Program-made: the position numbers and the translations under genes | The notes under the pieces: generated by a model | Told to the model about the DNA's origin: nothing | Database searches by the model: none | Seen by the model: the letters and a program-made list of their open reading frames with translations, nothing else | In this document: piece by piece, positions 20,217 through 31,510 of the stretch | Layout: each line of letters begins with the position of its first letter | Position numbering within the stretch: the stretch's first letter is position 1 | NCBI GenBank assembly: GCA_943736015.1 | Contig: OX031058.1 | Span: 3,921,001-3,985,000 of the forward strand | Direction: 5' to 3' | Length of the DNA: 64,000 nucleotides | Source of the DNA: Tridacna crocea | Lineage: Eukaryota; Mollusca; Bivalvia; Cardiida; Cardiidae

Positions 20217-20327
20217 TGTCTGTTTCTGACAAAGAGCTGGCAGGGTTATTAAGTCACATTCAGTGATAACTCTAGTTTGCTTTAGTCTGTAGTTATAACT
20301 TTTCCCCCTTCCACATCCAATAATCTG

Positions 20328-20520
20328 GATCTGTATTCACCAACCAGTCTAAAGAACATTCTTAGTCTTATTCTGCAGAATTTTGTTAATATTAAAATTA
20401 TTGAACTTCTGATTGCCTAAACCAAATGTGATTGGCTAAACCATTTCTGTTACTTTCACAGTTAGAAAATCTTAAGAACAAGACAAAGAATGTTCTTAAG
20501 AGTGGTTGTGAATACAGACC
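20328..20520. mobile_element. Palindromic MITE (family D), copy 1
   Basis: Ends GGATCTGTATTCACCAACC and GTTGTGAATACAGACC. The inverted repeats continue as AAGAACATTCTTAGTCTT and AAGACAAAGAATGTTCTT. Related copies lie at 28.35 and 43.09 kb. Confidence 0.75.
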
Positions 20521-20812
20521 TTGGTTTCCAGGGATTGGGTCCAACTGCCCATGGTGTCTTCTTCTTCAATAGTCTTCGACCAAATCAGCTGAAAATTTGA
20601 TGGAAGTTTTCCTGTTGCTCACCCATGCTCCTTCAATTCTTAGAACAATTCATCATTTATTATAGGGGATTTATCCCTTTCAGTTTTCATCTAAGCCATT
20701 GCCAAGGTACTTGTTGGGATGCGGGATGGGTCAGCCTACAGCACGTAACATCTTACTCTGTCCTGTTTTACGTCTTAGTTTTGCAGGCAATTTTGACAAA
20801 ACTTCTTTTGGC
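20521..20812. other. No gene recognised
   Basis: Short interval with a 63-codon plus frame lacking any domain. Confidence 0.4.
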
Positions 20813-22140
20813 TTAACCCTTTACCACACAATCCGGACTTTTAACAACCTTTAGAAAGAAGCCTTCTGAAAACATTGTGAGAAAAGGAGAAATTGCTGGT
20901 AACCAGCATTTTCTCCTTTTCACACAATGTTTTCTTGCCTTCCCATAAGAAATTTCAAATTTTCAGTCACTTTTATTTTGTCATTTTTAGCTCTACTGGC
21001 TTTCAGCCAGCAGCGCTTATGTCATGGCGTGGTTTCCGTCTGTCCGTCCGTTACTCTTTTTCTTGTTTACGCGATAAAGTCTGCATTTGCTGCCCAATTT
21101 TCATGAAACTTGCACAGTTTGTTTATCTCATCAACAGCTTCAACCCTATTGATTTTGAGAAAAATCCAACAAACAGTATGGGAAAAGTAGCCAGTTCAAG
21201 TTGAAAATTTCAAAATCTTGTTTACACGATAGAGTCTGCATTTGTGGTCAGATTTTCGTGAAACTTGCAGAGTTTGTTTATCTCATCAATAGCTTTAACC
21301 CAATTGATATTGAGAAAAATTCAACAAACAGTATGGGAAAAGTAGCCATTTCAAGTTGAAAATTTCAAAATCATGTTTACAAGATAAGTCTATATTTGTT
21401 GCCCGATTTTTGTGAAACTTGCACAGTTTGTTTATCTCATCAATATCTCAACCCTATTGATTTTGAGAAAAATCCAAGAAACAGTATGGGAAAAGTAGCC
21501 ATTTCAAGTTGGAAATTTCAAATTCTTGTTTAGGCGATAAAGTCTGCATTTGTGGTCAGATTTTTCGTGAAACTTGCACAGTTTGTTTATCTCATCAATA
21601 GCTTTAACCCTATTAATTTTGAGAAAAATCCAAGAAACAGTATGGGAAAAGTAGCCATTTCAAGTTGAAAATTTCTAAATCTTGTTTATGCAATAAAGTC
21701 TGCATTTGTTGCTGATTTTCATGAAAATCACACAGTTTGTTTATCTTATCAGTAGCTTCAACCCTATTGATTTCGAGAAAAATCCAATAAACAGTATGGA
21801 AAAAATAGCCATTTCAAGTTGAAAATTTCAAATTCTTGTTTACTGGATAAAATGTGCATTTGTAATTAGATTTTTGTGAAACTTGCACAGTTTGTTTATC
21901 TCACCAATAGCTTCAACCCTACCTATTTTGAAATAAATCTAACAAACAGTATGGGAAAAGAAACCATTTCAAGTTGAAAATTACCAATTCTTGTTTTCGT
22001 GACAAAGTATGCATTTCTTGTCAGACTTTCATGAAAAAGCAAAATTGAATTCTCTGCCAGTAGAGCATATTCAGGCCCTTCAGGGCCTTCTAGTTTCAAT
22101 TTGGACCAGTCTCAAATTTTGTCCCTTGGGACAGAGTTAA
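20813..22140 (+). mobile_element. Family A MITE split by a Helitron-like element
   Basis: L arm, palindrome and part of the R arm run to TTTTATTTTGTCA. The remainder resumes at TTTCAATTTGGACCAGTCTC and ends GACAGAGTTAA. About 10 bp of the R arm (CTGCAAATGC) are absent at the junction. Confidence 0.88.
20984..22093 (+). mobile_element. Helitron-like element with six 155 bp units
   Basis: The leader is TTTTTAGCTCTACTGGCTTT with a CTGGC…GCCAG hairpin and GTCTGTCCGTCCGT. Six tandem units of 153-156 bp each carry GTTTGTTTATCTCATCAA and AACAGTATGGGAAAAGTAGC. The tail is GCCAGTAGAGC, then a GGCCCTTCAGGGCC hairpin, then TTCTAGT. The tail hairpin followed by CTAG fits a Helitron 3' end. Inserted in a family A MITE. 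Confidence 0.8.
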
Positions 22141-22244
22141 TGACTGCTTGACCAGTTGTTACCATCAACAACATGACATTGTGGCAAAATTTCTTCTGAT
22201 GAAGTGTCATGGATTTGAAAGGTGGGAAACTGTTGATATGATTT

Positions 22245-22738
22245 TGTATTTATTTATTGTTGCTACCAGCTACCCATATGGGAGCCACCCCATGAGGCTA
22301 GGTAAGCTACAGGACAATTTCAGAATGAAACCCATGTTGGGTTCTTCAACCTGCTTGGAACAAAGCATAGTTACATAAGACTTACGTTTAACTCATTACC
22401 AAACGACAATGTTTTAGGCTTGTCCCAATCGAAAGCATTTGCAGACGACAAAATAAAAGTGACTGTAAATTTGAAATTTGTTTTGTGAAGGGTAGAAAAC
22501 ATTGCGGGAAAAGGAGAACATGCTGGTTACCAGCATTTTCTCCTTTTCTCACAATGTTTTCTAAAGGCTTCTTTCTTAGGGGTGTCTAAAGTAGGGATTG
22601 TGTGGTAATGGGTTAAAGGGTGACCCGAAAGACTATTAACAATTTTAGCTAGCTATAGCCATGGGGATCGAACCAACACCCTCAAGTAACAAGTCAATTA
22701 CAAGTTTAGTGGTTTACCTTTTGAGCTAATTCCGCTCT
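22245..22738 (-). mobile_element. tRNA-derived SINE split by a MITE
   Basis: Minus-strand head at 22,738-22,664 with an A box (ATTAGCTCAAAAGGTAAAC) and a B box (GGTTCGATCCC). The central domain is cut at its TTAA by a family A copy, and the tail resumes at 22,387 and ends AACAATAAATAAATAC. Without the insert it is about 269 bp and collinear with the SINE at 2,882-3,181. Confidence 0.7.
22388..22616 (-). mobile_element. Family A MITE inside a SINE
   Basis: Complete near-consensus copy. Its target is the TTAA in the SINE central domain, which is intact (GGTTTAACG) in the copy at 3 kb. Confidence 0.92.
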
Positions 22739-22868
22739 TATTTACCATTGAAGTTGGACATGTGTTTCAGTCAATAAGGTAATTTACTATATTGGTTTTA
22801 TCATGTGACAGGCTTGCTCTCTTGTTAATTACATATCAGAACCCTTCCTTCTGCTGGTATACTCTCTA

Positions 22869-23407
22869 CATCTTTGCGAGCCAAGGTTACGATCACTACG
22901 TGGATCTTACCTTGGCAGATCAAGCCCGATTTTGAGATTCCTGCGACACACCCCCTGTTTGATGCTGCTTATTATCTCCCTTTACATCATATTTCTTATA
23001 GCCAATGGAATGTCATTTTACAAACGGCTTACAAGTACAATAATTCAACATGGAGCAATAACCACAAACGTACTTCAACATTCCATGATGGTCAGGTGCT
23101 GGGATATAGACTAAAACATCTGATAATTGATTGGTCACATTGAAACTTTATGTAAATATTGTTTGTCTTTGTTTTCTTCGGTAATAAATCATTACAGATC
23201 TTGCACACTTCCACCGAGGTATTCGTGTTTACCTTCTATTTTTATCGCAACCCTGTTCTATTTTTATCAAAGATGAAATGCTACGAGCGATTTGATTTGA
23301 TGCAGTTAGAGCTAGCTGCAACCAATGAAAATGCGTATCGGGTGATTGTCAAAATCAATCTCAATCCGCCAAGGGTAGAGGATCGTAACCCTTGGCTTGC
23401 AAAGATG
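22869..23407. mobile_element. TA-flanked TIR element, 539 bp
   Basis: Termini CATCTTTGCGAGCCAAGG and the complement CATCTTTGCAAGCCAAGGG form an inverted repeat of about 27 bp running to TTACGATC, bordered by TA on both sides as in Tc1/mariner insertions. Interior frames of 60-89 codons show no transposase motif, so it is probably non-autonomous. Confidence 0.7.
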
Positions 23408-23519
23408 TAGTCTCTACAGTTTGACAGAATTGACTTGCTGACTTACCGGTAGATACATTCCCATAGATTGTGGGATGATTTATATTTATTATATGAGCCA
23501 TGCTCTACCAAAAGGGGCT

Positions 23520-23607
23520 TTAACTCCTTACCAAACAGTCCCTTGTTCATAGGACTTTGAGATAGAAGCCTTCTGAAAACATTATGGGAAAAGGAGAAAA
23601 TGCTGGT
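23520..23607 (+). mobile_element. Family A half copy
   Basis: TTAA, L arm and left stem only. It stops exactly at the palindrome centre (AAATGCTGG), a likely breakpoint at the hairpin tip. Confidence 0.8.
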
Positions 23608-23992
23608 GTTATGGATGAAAATGTCCTTTTGGTTTCATTTTGTCATTTCTTTTACTTGGCACTGACCTTTTCAGGTCTTAAAGAGTCTGATCTTGATCAT
23701 GTTTGTTTGGGATCAATGCATGTACAACGACCAGGCTGTAACCTCCAATTAATATCCATGTCAGTTAGAAATAAGGAGTGTTGATTAGTTTTGTTTTGAA
23801 AAGCAAGAAACAGCTTTTTGTACATGCTGCTTTGCCTGACAAACTTTCAGCAATAATAATACAGTACAGGTGTAGCCCCAGGATCGAAATATTCATATGT
23901 ACAGTAAGTTATGAAATGCCAATAGGGGAAGGAGCTGGTGGGGGTCTAGGGCTGTCCCACTGAAAAATTTGAGCATTTTGTGAAATGGTGGG
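23608..23992. other. No gene recognised
   Basis: Two short plus frames with no domain. The right end (GAGCATTTTGTGAAATGGTGG) is the first unit of a degenerate tandem pair whose second unit is at 24,243-24,285. Confidence 0.45.
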
Positions 23993-24183
23993 AGAGCTCC
24001 AGATAAGAGCAAATGATGGCATTCTAAATCCGTTATTTGTCTTCCAAAGCCTATGTTGTGGGTACTCATTAAAATCGTCTCATCGAGACAATACTAATGA
24101 GTATCCATAAGTTTACAGGGTTCAATGGAGAAACTAATATTTTCAATTATGAAATCAAAATCACTCCCTCTATCTGGAGCTCT
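23993..24183. mobile_element. Palindromic MITE (family E), copy 1
   Basis: Ends AGAGCTCCAGATA and TATCTGGAGCTCT. The interior stem is TGTGGGTACTCATTA with ATTAGAATCGT-type loops. The second unit of the host tandem repeat (GTGAAATAGTGGATTCTAGC) shows the uninterrupted site. A related copy lies at 41.2 kb. Confidence 0.7.
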
Positions 24184-24515
24184 GATGGCAGGTTCTAGCA
24201 TGTCTTTGGAAGAATATTTGCTGTATAATATATAATTTGAAAATTTTGAGCATTTTGCTGTGAAATAGTGGATTCTAGCATGTAATCTGACGAATATTTT
24301 TTTTTTTGTAAATAATTTGTCACTAACATTGCTGTAGGCATGTGCATATTATGTTAATGGGCACTACACCCTTGTACAGAAGAAAAACTGTAAGTTGCAC
24401 TCAAAACAGATTTTGTGAAGTAGACATTATTTTGATAGAAAAATAAGCCAATGTTTTGAAACGAATCAGAGAATCTAATTAATTCAGGTAGGGATTATCC
24501 CTTTATGTCATCACC

Positions 24516-24724
24516 TTATCCCGTTTCCCAAATGACAATTTAGAGCATGAATTCAAAACATTTGCAGGCCACAAAATTGAAATAAGTACTAATGAAAGGG
24601 TTGAAAACATTGCAGAAAAAGGAGAAAATGCTGGTTACCAGCTTTATCTCCTTTTCTCAATATGTTTTCAAAAGCTTTAACCCCTTGAGCCATTGAAATC
24701 CAGAATTTGTTGGTAAATGTTTAA
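24516..24724 (-). mobile_element. Family A MITE, diverged
   Basis: R arm (TTTGCAGGCCACAAAATTG), left stem intact, right stem mutated, TTAA only at the right end. Confidence 0.75.
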
Positions 24725-24841
24725 ACAAATCTACAGCAGACAAGTATGAAAACATCCTGGTTAAAATGTGGACATACAAAGTGAATTAAATTTGTTACAT
24801 GAACACATTGTGGCAAAAGGAGAAATTGATAAGAATAAGAG

Positions 24842-25026
24842 TTAAGTCTTTCCCAAATGACAGAATCTTGGACTTGTTCGGATTGAGCGGAATGAATTTT
24901 GCAAACGAGAAATGAAATATGACTTAAATGGTGGAATTTGTTTATGACAGCTTAAAAAAACATTGTGAGAAAAGCTTTCCTACTTGGGTACATAAAAAAA
25001 GTCTGGATTGTTTGGTAAGGGTTTAA
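24842..25026 (-). mobile_element. Family A MITE lacking the palindrome
   Basis: TTAA at both ends. R arm and L arm are joined through CATTGTGAGAAAAGC with no right stem, the second centre-deleted copy in the window. Confidence 0.75.
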
Positions 25027-25678
25027 TTAATTTTATTGGGCATTGTAAAGGGTAATTTAAAGTCACATACCGGTGATGAGAAAAAAATGACTGACGAAAA
25101 AATGACGCCAGATTTTAACCCTGTTTTCACGCCAAGCACTATGGCTATGCCAGAAGGCTATTTTGTTTCAATACAATTAGTGACTTCAACTTGCGTATCC
25201 AATTAACTTATTATCTCCTTGACTTGTGTATTGATCTAATCCAGAATAGATAGATTGTTTTCATCAGCCACAGAATGTATAGATCAAAACTTATTTTGAT
25301 TGGATTTAAGTTTGACAGTGATGACGGCCCAGGAGATAATGCAGGGATGAGTGGAGTTCAAATCAAGTTTGGCATATTTGGTATCATTTTATAGGTAGTG
25401 GATAATAACTGCAGAATGATGGGTGTTTGTACAGGAAAATTTAAACATAATAAAGTCAGGTAAAATATCGAAGTTTTTCGAAATATGATCTTTAAATTTC
25501 TGTGTGTTTTGGCTAATGTTTGAAATTGTTTTGTTTTGTTTATAATGTATTTAAATTTGGCTGAATTATTTCATATTGCATAAAATTAGAGCTACTCTGA
25601 AAACACTGCTGCATAAGGAGAAACTGCCTGTAACAGGAACAGAGCGGTTTTTCAAATGTATTTAGATTTGAGTCGTAT
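25027..25678. other. No gene recognised
   Basis: AT-rich sequence; no convincing frame, TIR or tandem structure was found. Confidence 0.45.
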
Positions 25679-25886
25679 ATAACCCTTAACCACACAATCC
25701 CTACTTTTAACGACTCTGAGAAAGAAGCCTTTTGAAAACATTGGGTAACCAGCATTTTCTCCTTTTCCCACAATGTTTTCTTCCTTTACCAGAAGAAATT
25801 TCAAATTTTCAGCTTTTTTATTTTGTTGTCTGCAAATGCTTTCAAGTTGGAGCAGTCTGTAACTTTGTTGTTCAGTAAAGAGTTAA
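25679..25886 (+). mobile_element. Family A MITE, left stem deleted
   Basis: GAAAACATTGGGTAACCAGC shows loss of the left stem between CATTG and GGTAACC, leaving the right stem unpaired. The left end is ATAA. Confidence 0.85.
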
Positions 25887-25939
25887 AAGTATGGAAAATT
25901 TTGTGGAGATATGACAATATGTTCTTGTATGTTCGGTCC

Positions 25940-26257
25940 AAGTGTTACTTGCTGGCAGAAGGACGAAATTTAAGCTCCTGTGCAAAGTAAATAACAGATT
26001 TATTGACCTGGCAACTTTATACATTCTAGAAAATGTTGGCTGGCAGGAGACTAGATGAGTGTGCGTGTTGCTTGACTGGACAGTGGTGACATGCTATCAG
26101 CTATGTTGGTGGGGTCGGGTCCTGATGTCAAGCAAGGAAGCAAGTCTCTTGGAGGAGTAAAGCTATTAGCCTTAATTGCTAATCTTTGGAGACATGCTAC
26201 TGTTTGCGTTACTCTGCTCTTTTCATCAAGGAGCATGTCTTCCAGCAAGTAACACTT
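25940..26257 (-). mobile_element. Ambiguous TIR element or solo LTR fossil
   Basis: About 318 bp bounded by AAGTGTTACTTGCTGG and CCAGCAAGTAACACTT. On the minus strand it starts TG, ends CA, and contains TATAAAG followed by AATAAA, as a solo LTR would. However, the inverted repeat extends beyond TG/CA and no matching target duplication is visible. A 65-codon frame inside has no known domain. Confidence 0.45.
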
Positions 26258-26562
26258 AGGCTGATGGTACTAAGGCAGATTGTCATCTTCACAATTATTT
26301 ACATTCTTTCAAGTGGTATGATTATAATGTAATTGCATTTTAACACCTGCTTTGTTTATTTTGACAGCTTTTGGAATTTTAATATGGATTATCCATTGTT
26401 CAAAGGAGTCTTATCAAAATCATTTGGTGGATTATCTACTCTTGAAACATGTAGACAAAGATATATATTATTGGATGTGAGCTTGTACAGTTCCTAGTCA
26501 TACAAACTAATGGTTATAGTACATTATTATATTGACAAAAATGATGATTGATTTGTTATATA

Positions 26563-27856
26563 GTGCGGTCACAAATCAGTAAATGCCGCCTGCCAGCATG
26601 GTAACTGCCAGTTTTCACAGAAATCTGGCCGGTGGCAGCTCACTGGCAGGCACAAACTGCAGGTGGTGGTGTAAGTTTTAAGAAAAATTTAAAATTCTGT
26701 CTGCCACCGGCCAATTTTTTCCAATTGAGCCTGTTGTCAGGGCACCGGCTGGGCACATTTCGTAGTCGTGCAGTGGCTATCAAGCAGCAGAGTACGGGCT
26801 GCAGCGCAAAGTTTACTCATTTGTGGGGTTCAAGGGCCTTCAAACTTTGGCCAGCGATCAGTAGGAACTAACTGCCACTCTCCATCATGCGGCCTACTGG
26901 CGCTATGCTACCAACATGCTACCTTAAGATTTCAAAATATCTGCTGGCGTTAGGGTGGAGATTAAAAAGCAGCTGGGAGGCAACTGTCACAGTTGGTAGG
27001 TGGCAGGATGGCAATTTGCCACCTGCCGGGCCCCTGAAAATAATCCAAGGCCATCCATCATACAAAATAGTCGTCATGGCGATTCTAATAGCAACAGAGC
27101 GACTTGGAGACTTGCGTATTGCTGGGGCTTGGGCTCAGGTCTCTTGGGCTTCTGTGCTGGTGCCTTGTCCTTCCCCTTGCGACAGCCTTTAGCGGGCAGC
27201 TTGTGGAAGGAAGGATTTCTTAAAAATTAGATCTATTTATCTTGTGATTGATAATAAAAATGAACAGTTTGTAGTGATACAAGAGCAATCTAGGTAAATT
27301 TATATATACCCCATAAACCAGCCTTAACTGCCTTCAGATTTTCGGGTGAGTGCCGGCCAGTGGCAGTTCAAATGCCCAAGCGCCGGCCGGTGTCCGCCAG
27401 GTCGCCCTGTGGCCGGCAGCTATCAGATTTTACCTGCCAATCTTAGCCCTGCTGAAGGCAAATATTTTGAAATTGAACAGTGGCATGTCGGAAGCAAAAG
27501 GGCAGCAGGCCACATGCAGGAGAGTGACAGTTATTTCCTACCAATCGCTGGCCAAGTTTGAAGGCCCTCGAACCCCAAGACCGGATAAAAATCTTGCTGC
27601 AGCCCTTCTGCCACTTGTAGCCACCGCGCGACTATGACATGCGCCCGGTCGTCGCCCTGATGAGAGGCACAACTGGAAAAAATCGGCTGGTGGCAGATAG
27701 AATTTTAACTTTTTCTTAAAACTTCAGCAGCATCCTAGCGACGTCTAAAATGCCGCCTGTCGATTGTGCCTGCCACCGAGCTGCCACCAGCTGAATTTAA
27801 GTGAAAACTGGCACTTACCACGCTAGCAGGCGGCATTTACTGATTTGTGACCGTAC
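26563..27856. mobile_element. 1.29 kb foldback element, TA-flanked
   Basis: Ends GTGCGGTCACAAATCAGTAA and TTACTGATTTGTGACCGTAC, each next to TA. The two halves are imperfect complements over most of their length: TTGTGGGGTTCAAGGGCCTT on the left pairs with AAGGCCCTCGAACCCCAAGA on the right. It is GC-rich compared with its flanks and has many GCCGGC/GGCAGC motifs. Frames of 60-100 codons in both halves are by-products of the composition. No transposase is seen. Confidence 0.8.
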
Positions 27857-28348
27857 TATTACTGGCAGTTATTTAATAGCACTAGCACCAATTTGTAAAA
27901 AAGTCGGCCGGCGGCATGTAACTTTAAGAATCCATCGATGTCTGAAATTAGGCAGGCGGCAGTTTCATATTGTAACCGTAGTGTTAATGATATGACTGTT
28001 GAAAACGTCTTGAATTCATTTTGATTATCCATATTATCCAAGTATTTTCTCGGAGTTGGTGACTATTTCTGCTGCATGTTTATTTCAGAAGGTACTCGGT
28101 CTAAGATTGGTGTTAAATATCAAAATACCTTAACTTCATGAGAAATAATTAGATTCCAAATTTTTGGATACTCACTTACGTCAACCCCTACCTACACACA
28201 ATGACCTTGCACGATTGCTGATGCAGTATTGTAACACACACTGATTGTCCAAACTTTTTGTCTTCATATAGATGTACCCATTTGCCCTACAATAGATCAT
28301 TGCAAGCCAAATAGATTAATATCAGTTTGTTCATATTCATATAATTTT
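27857..28348. other. No gene; trace of a related foldback end
   Basis: At 27,945-27,990 GGCAGGCGGCAGTTTCATAT followed by TGTAACCGTAGTG resembles the terminus of the preceding element, suggesting a decayed relative next to it. Confidence 0.4.
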
Positions 28349-28510
28349 GGCCCATATTCACCAACCATTCTTAAAGATATTTTTTGTGTTATTTGAGCTT
28401 TAGAAAATAATGAAAGTAAGTATTCAGAACTTGTCTTACTTTCAAAATTTAGATAACTTTTGAGAATAGAACAAAGAATGTCCTCTAACATGGTTGGTGA
28501 ACACAAATCC
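28349..28510. mobile_element. Palindromic MITE (family D), copy 2
   Basis: GGCCCATATTCACCAACCAT at the left and ATGGTTGGTGAACACAAATCC at the right match the termini of the 20.3 kb copy; the centre is diverged. Confidence 0.7.
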
Positions 28511-29545
28511 TAATGTCTACATTTTTTACCTTGTACTCAGTATCAAACAACAGTTAGCTTTAAAACTTGAATGGGAGTTTAAAATTGATACTTTCCAAGA
28601 GCACATGTTTCTACCTAGCTTATATTTCTACCGTCAGTTTCAACAGCATTCTATTGAAAGCTAAAACTGCCATAGGCATGAGGGAAAAGATAAATGGCTG
28701 CACCATCTGAAGTGTGAATTTATGTCGGCAGATGTAACATAGACTAGGAATGTATTGATTGATGGAAAATTAATGTGACTTTGTTGTACACAATCAGGAG
28801 TTTTGCAAATAACTCTAAATGCATTTTTAGTTGCAGATATTAAGGTAAATTTTGATAGGGTAAACCATTAAATTTTGGTTAGAAATGAATAACCAATCAA
28901 AAGTCTCAAGTGGGCTGAGAATGTTGTCAAGAGTGGTTTATTGTTACAGGCTGAGGATTCTTACTTTCATAAAGCTGCTGCTACATCTCTTATAATAGTA
29001 AAGAAATTTGAAATGTCTATCCTACGAGAGAATTAAAATTGATACCACATTACTGAAAATGTGTAGAAATTATACCCTTGAAAGGGGACTTTTGAAGTGA
29101 CATTGTAAATAACTTTTCTGCCATGAAACAGTGAGTAACTTGGTGAACTCGGTAAGTCTTAAGCCTGACTGTTTTGAAACAAAAGGGTAAGGTATTATCA
29201 CTGCCCTATTGTTGTGCATATTGTCCTCACGCAAAATTTCCAGATTTTCTTGTATATCTGAAATAGGCTTAGAATGCAGTTATTACGTCATATAGCCATT
29301 ACAATTTTAATGCATACATGTAGCTACCATAGACTAGTAGTCTCTTTTTAAAGCCAAGGGGGTAGGGGGTGTCATTATATTTCCAAAAGGGAATCATTAA
29401 ATGAAGTAAAACAACCTAGAATTTCCAAAGGAAGCTGATTACACTGTTGTCAAGGTTTTTGTCCATGCTAATACTGCTGATGCACTCTGCATCTGCATCG
29501 AATAGAGTGGGTTTCTCGCATGGCAGTCTTTTTGCCATCAGCACT
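28511..29545. other. No gene recognised
   Basis: About 1 kb without a repeat of the classes above and without a convincing exon. One of the longest repeat-poor stretches in the left half. Confidence 0.45.
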
Positions 29546-29852
29546 CATGGGCGGATCCAGAGGGGGGGATCGGGGGTCCGGACCCCCCCCTGGAATTTTT
29601 GCAAAAATGTGGTTATCAGATTCGTGGAATGGTACTGCTTTGATACTGCACAGCAATTATGTAAAAAACAGTCATAAATTTTAAAAAAAAAAGGTTCCAA
29701 ATGTGGAAACCTCCTCATGGTTAGAACTAGAAACGTTGGCTTTTCTTGTAAACGGCTTACATCCTGAAATCCGGAAGTCAAATTATCATATTATAAGACA
29801 AGTGCGTTTTCGGTGGGACCCCCCCTCAGAAAGATATCTGGATCCGCGCGTG
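29546..29852. mobile_element. hAT-like non-autonomous element
   Basis: Termini CATGGGCGGATCCAGA and the complement CACGCGCGGATCCAGA are flanked by AGCACT on both sides (AGCACTCA/AGCACTGA if 8 bp). The TSD size and CA start suggest hAT; there is no coding capacity. The end motif GCGGATCCAGA recurs at 36.33 kb. Confidence 0.65.
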
Positions 29853-30189
29853 AGCACTGATCAATTTTACCTCTGATCATGAGTCATTTGGAAATTATAT
29901 AATATTCACAACAAGAAAAAAAGAAGACGCATGGGCGTCAAGGTCGCCCGAAAATGATTTTTTTTTTTCCATTATTAAACTGAGAAATATGTAGACAACA
30001 GAATTGATCTGACTCCAATTTTTTCAGTTATTTTTCATTTGTGATAAAAATAGCTAGATCTTTTGTTTTCCAATGAAATTGACATAACAATAGTGACCTA
30101 AAATGTCATAAATTTGCCATATGACCAACTGTCAAAATAAAGTATGGGCTTTCGCACTGCAAAATGTTCAAATGCCCGATTTACATTTT

Positions 30190-30450
30190 ATTCTACTTTT
30201 ATGCCAGTATTCAATTTCGCCATCTGAGAATAACTGCATAATTAAAAAAAATGCTAAAAATACTTTTCAGCCAAATATTGTATTTCGTTTATAATTGGAG
30301 ATACATGTATACCTTATAATTGGTCAATGATTACAAAAGATACATGTGGTTACTAAATAGTTTATTTTACAACTTACATTCAAGTTATATTTCCCTTGTG
30401 AAGTTTCTTTTTCCATTGCGCCGGTCCCGTGCAATGGTAATTTAGAAGAA
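30190..30450 (+). repeat. Repeated 230 bp unit, copy 1
   Basis: TTCGCCATCTGAGAATAACT … TTTCCATTGCGCCGGTCCCG is repeated at 32,560-32,783 and 33,012-33,250. Confidence 0.6.
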
Positions 30451-30549
30451 GTTTAATGATCTGGGTACTCAATAGGTATGGGGGAAAAAGTTTCAGCTTA
30501 TTTAACTTGTAACTTATCAAGTAATGTCATCTTTATTATATATATTATC

Positions 30550-31510
30550 AAACATGAACTCATTCTTTTTTTCAAAGTGGTCAATCGTCTAGTTCCAAAC
30601 TACCTATGCCCTCTTGTCCCGCCCACTGTTGGAAGTAACACGACGTATAATCTTCGTAATTCTAATGACTTGGCAAATATAGTTTGTAGAACTAGCGTTT
30701 ATATGAATTCCTTTCTGCCATCAGTTGTAAGGGCATGGAGCTTTTGGCCACAAGCTACAAGAGAAACTGACTCTCTCTCGTCGTTTAAACGTTTGCTGAA
30801 CATAGACAAACCCACTCCTTGTAAACTGTATTTTTATGGGGAAAGAAAAATGCAAATTATTCATACTCGACTTAGAAATACATGTAAATGTAGCGATCTA
30901 AAACAACATCTCTTCTGGAAAAATATTGTGGCTTGTCCTCTTTGTCGTTGCGGGGAAGTAGAATCTAATACACACTACTTCTTTGAATGCAGATTTTATC
31001 ATTCGAACAACACTCGGACAACATATTAGTGCAAAATCTGCTTTTAATATTGATACAGTTCTTTTTGGAGACAGTGAACTCTGCTTTGTCGAAAACAAAC
31101 AGATCTTCAATGCAGTTCATGAATACATTGAAAAAAGCAAGAGATTCTCTTAGTTTTAATCAAATACATTAAAAGTCCTCTTTTTTGACAATGTAACACA
31201 TTACTGTCGAGAACATATAAATTATATACATGTACAAGTATAATTCTGTATCTTTTGTTGCCACTCTACTCAATCACCAATCACCATTCCTTTTTTCTTT
31301 TTACTTTTTCAGATAATGAAGCCTTTTTGTTCTTTACATTCATTACTTTCTGGTTTTTATGATAATCTTTTCTCTTCTTGATATTATTTGATAGTATTGG
31401 CATATCATGTGATTTAGCTTGGGGAGGGGAACTATATAAGCAATATGCTTTCGTTCCGATCCTTTTCACATTTATTTCTTGTATTATCTATGTATAGCCA
31501 ATACAAAATA
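30550..31510 (+). mobile_element. 5'-truncated LINE (jockey/CR1-like) 3' end
   Basis: A plus frame within 30,478-31,029 matches the C-terminal tail of molluscan LINE reverse transcriptases: FFKVVNRLVPNYL, YNLRNSNDLANIV, SFLPSVVRAW, LHTRLR-like IIHTRLRNTCKC and the C-rich CPLCRCGEVESNTHYFFEC. The catalytic RT core is absent, so the insertion is 5'-truncated. Near 30,985 the homology moves to another frame (HISAKSAFNIDTVLFGD to EYIEKSKRFS, ending at about 31,153), so it is non-functional. The 3' UTR runs through the GAACTATATAAGCAATATGC-type motif to about 31,510. Confidence 0.85.

Noticed and set aside
26632-27637. Several 70-100 codon frames at 26.6-27.6 kb
   Set aside because: GC-rich foldback element; frames occur in both halves as a consequence of composition and inverted symmetry.
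30478-31029. 183-codon frame as a host gene
   Set aside because: Its sequence is the C-terminal tail of LINE reverse transcriptases, truncated at the 5' side.
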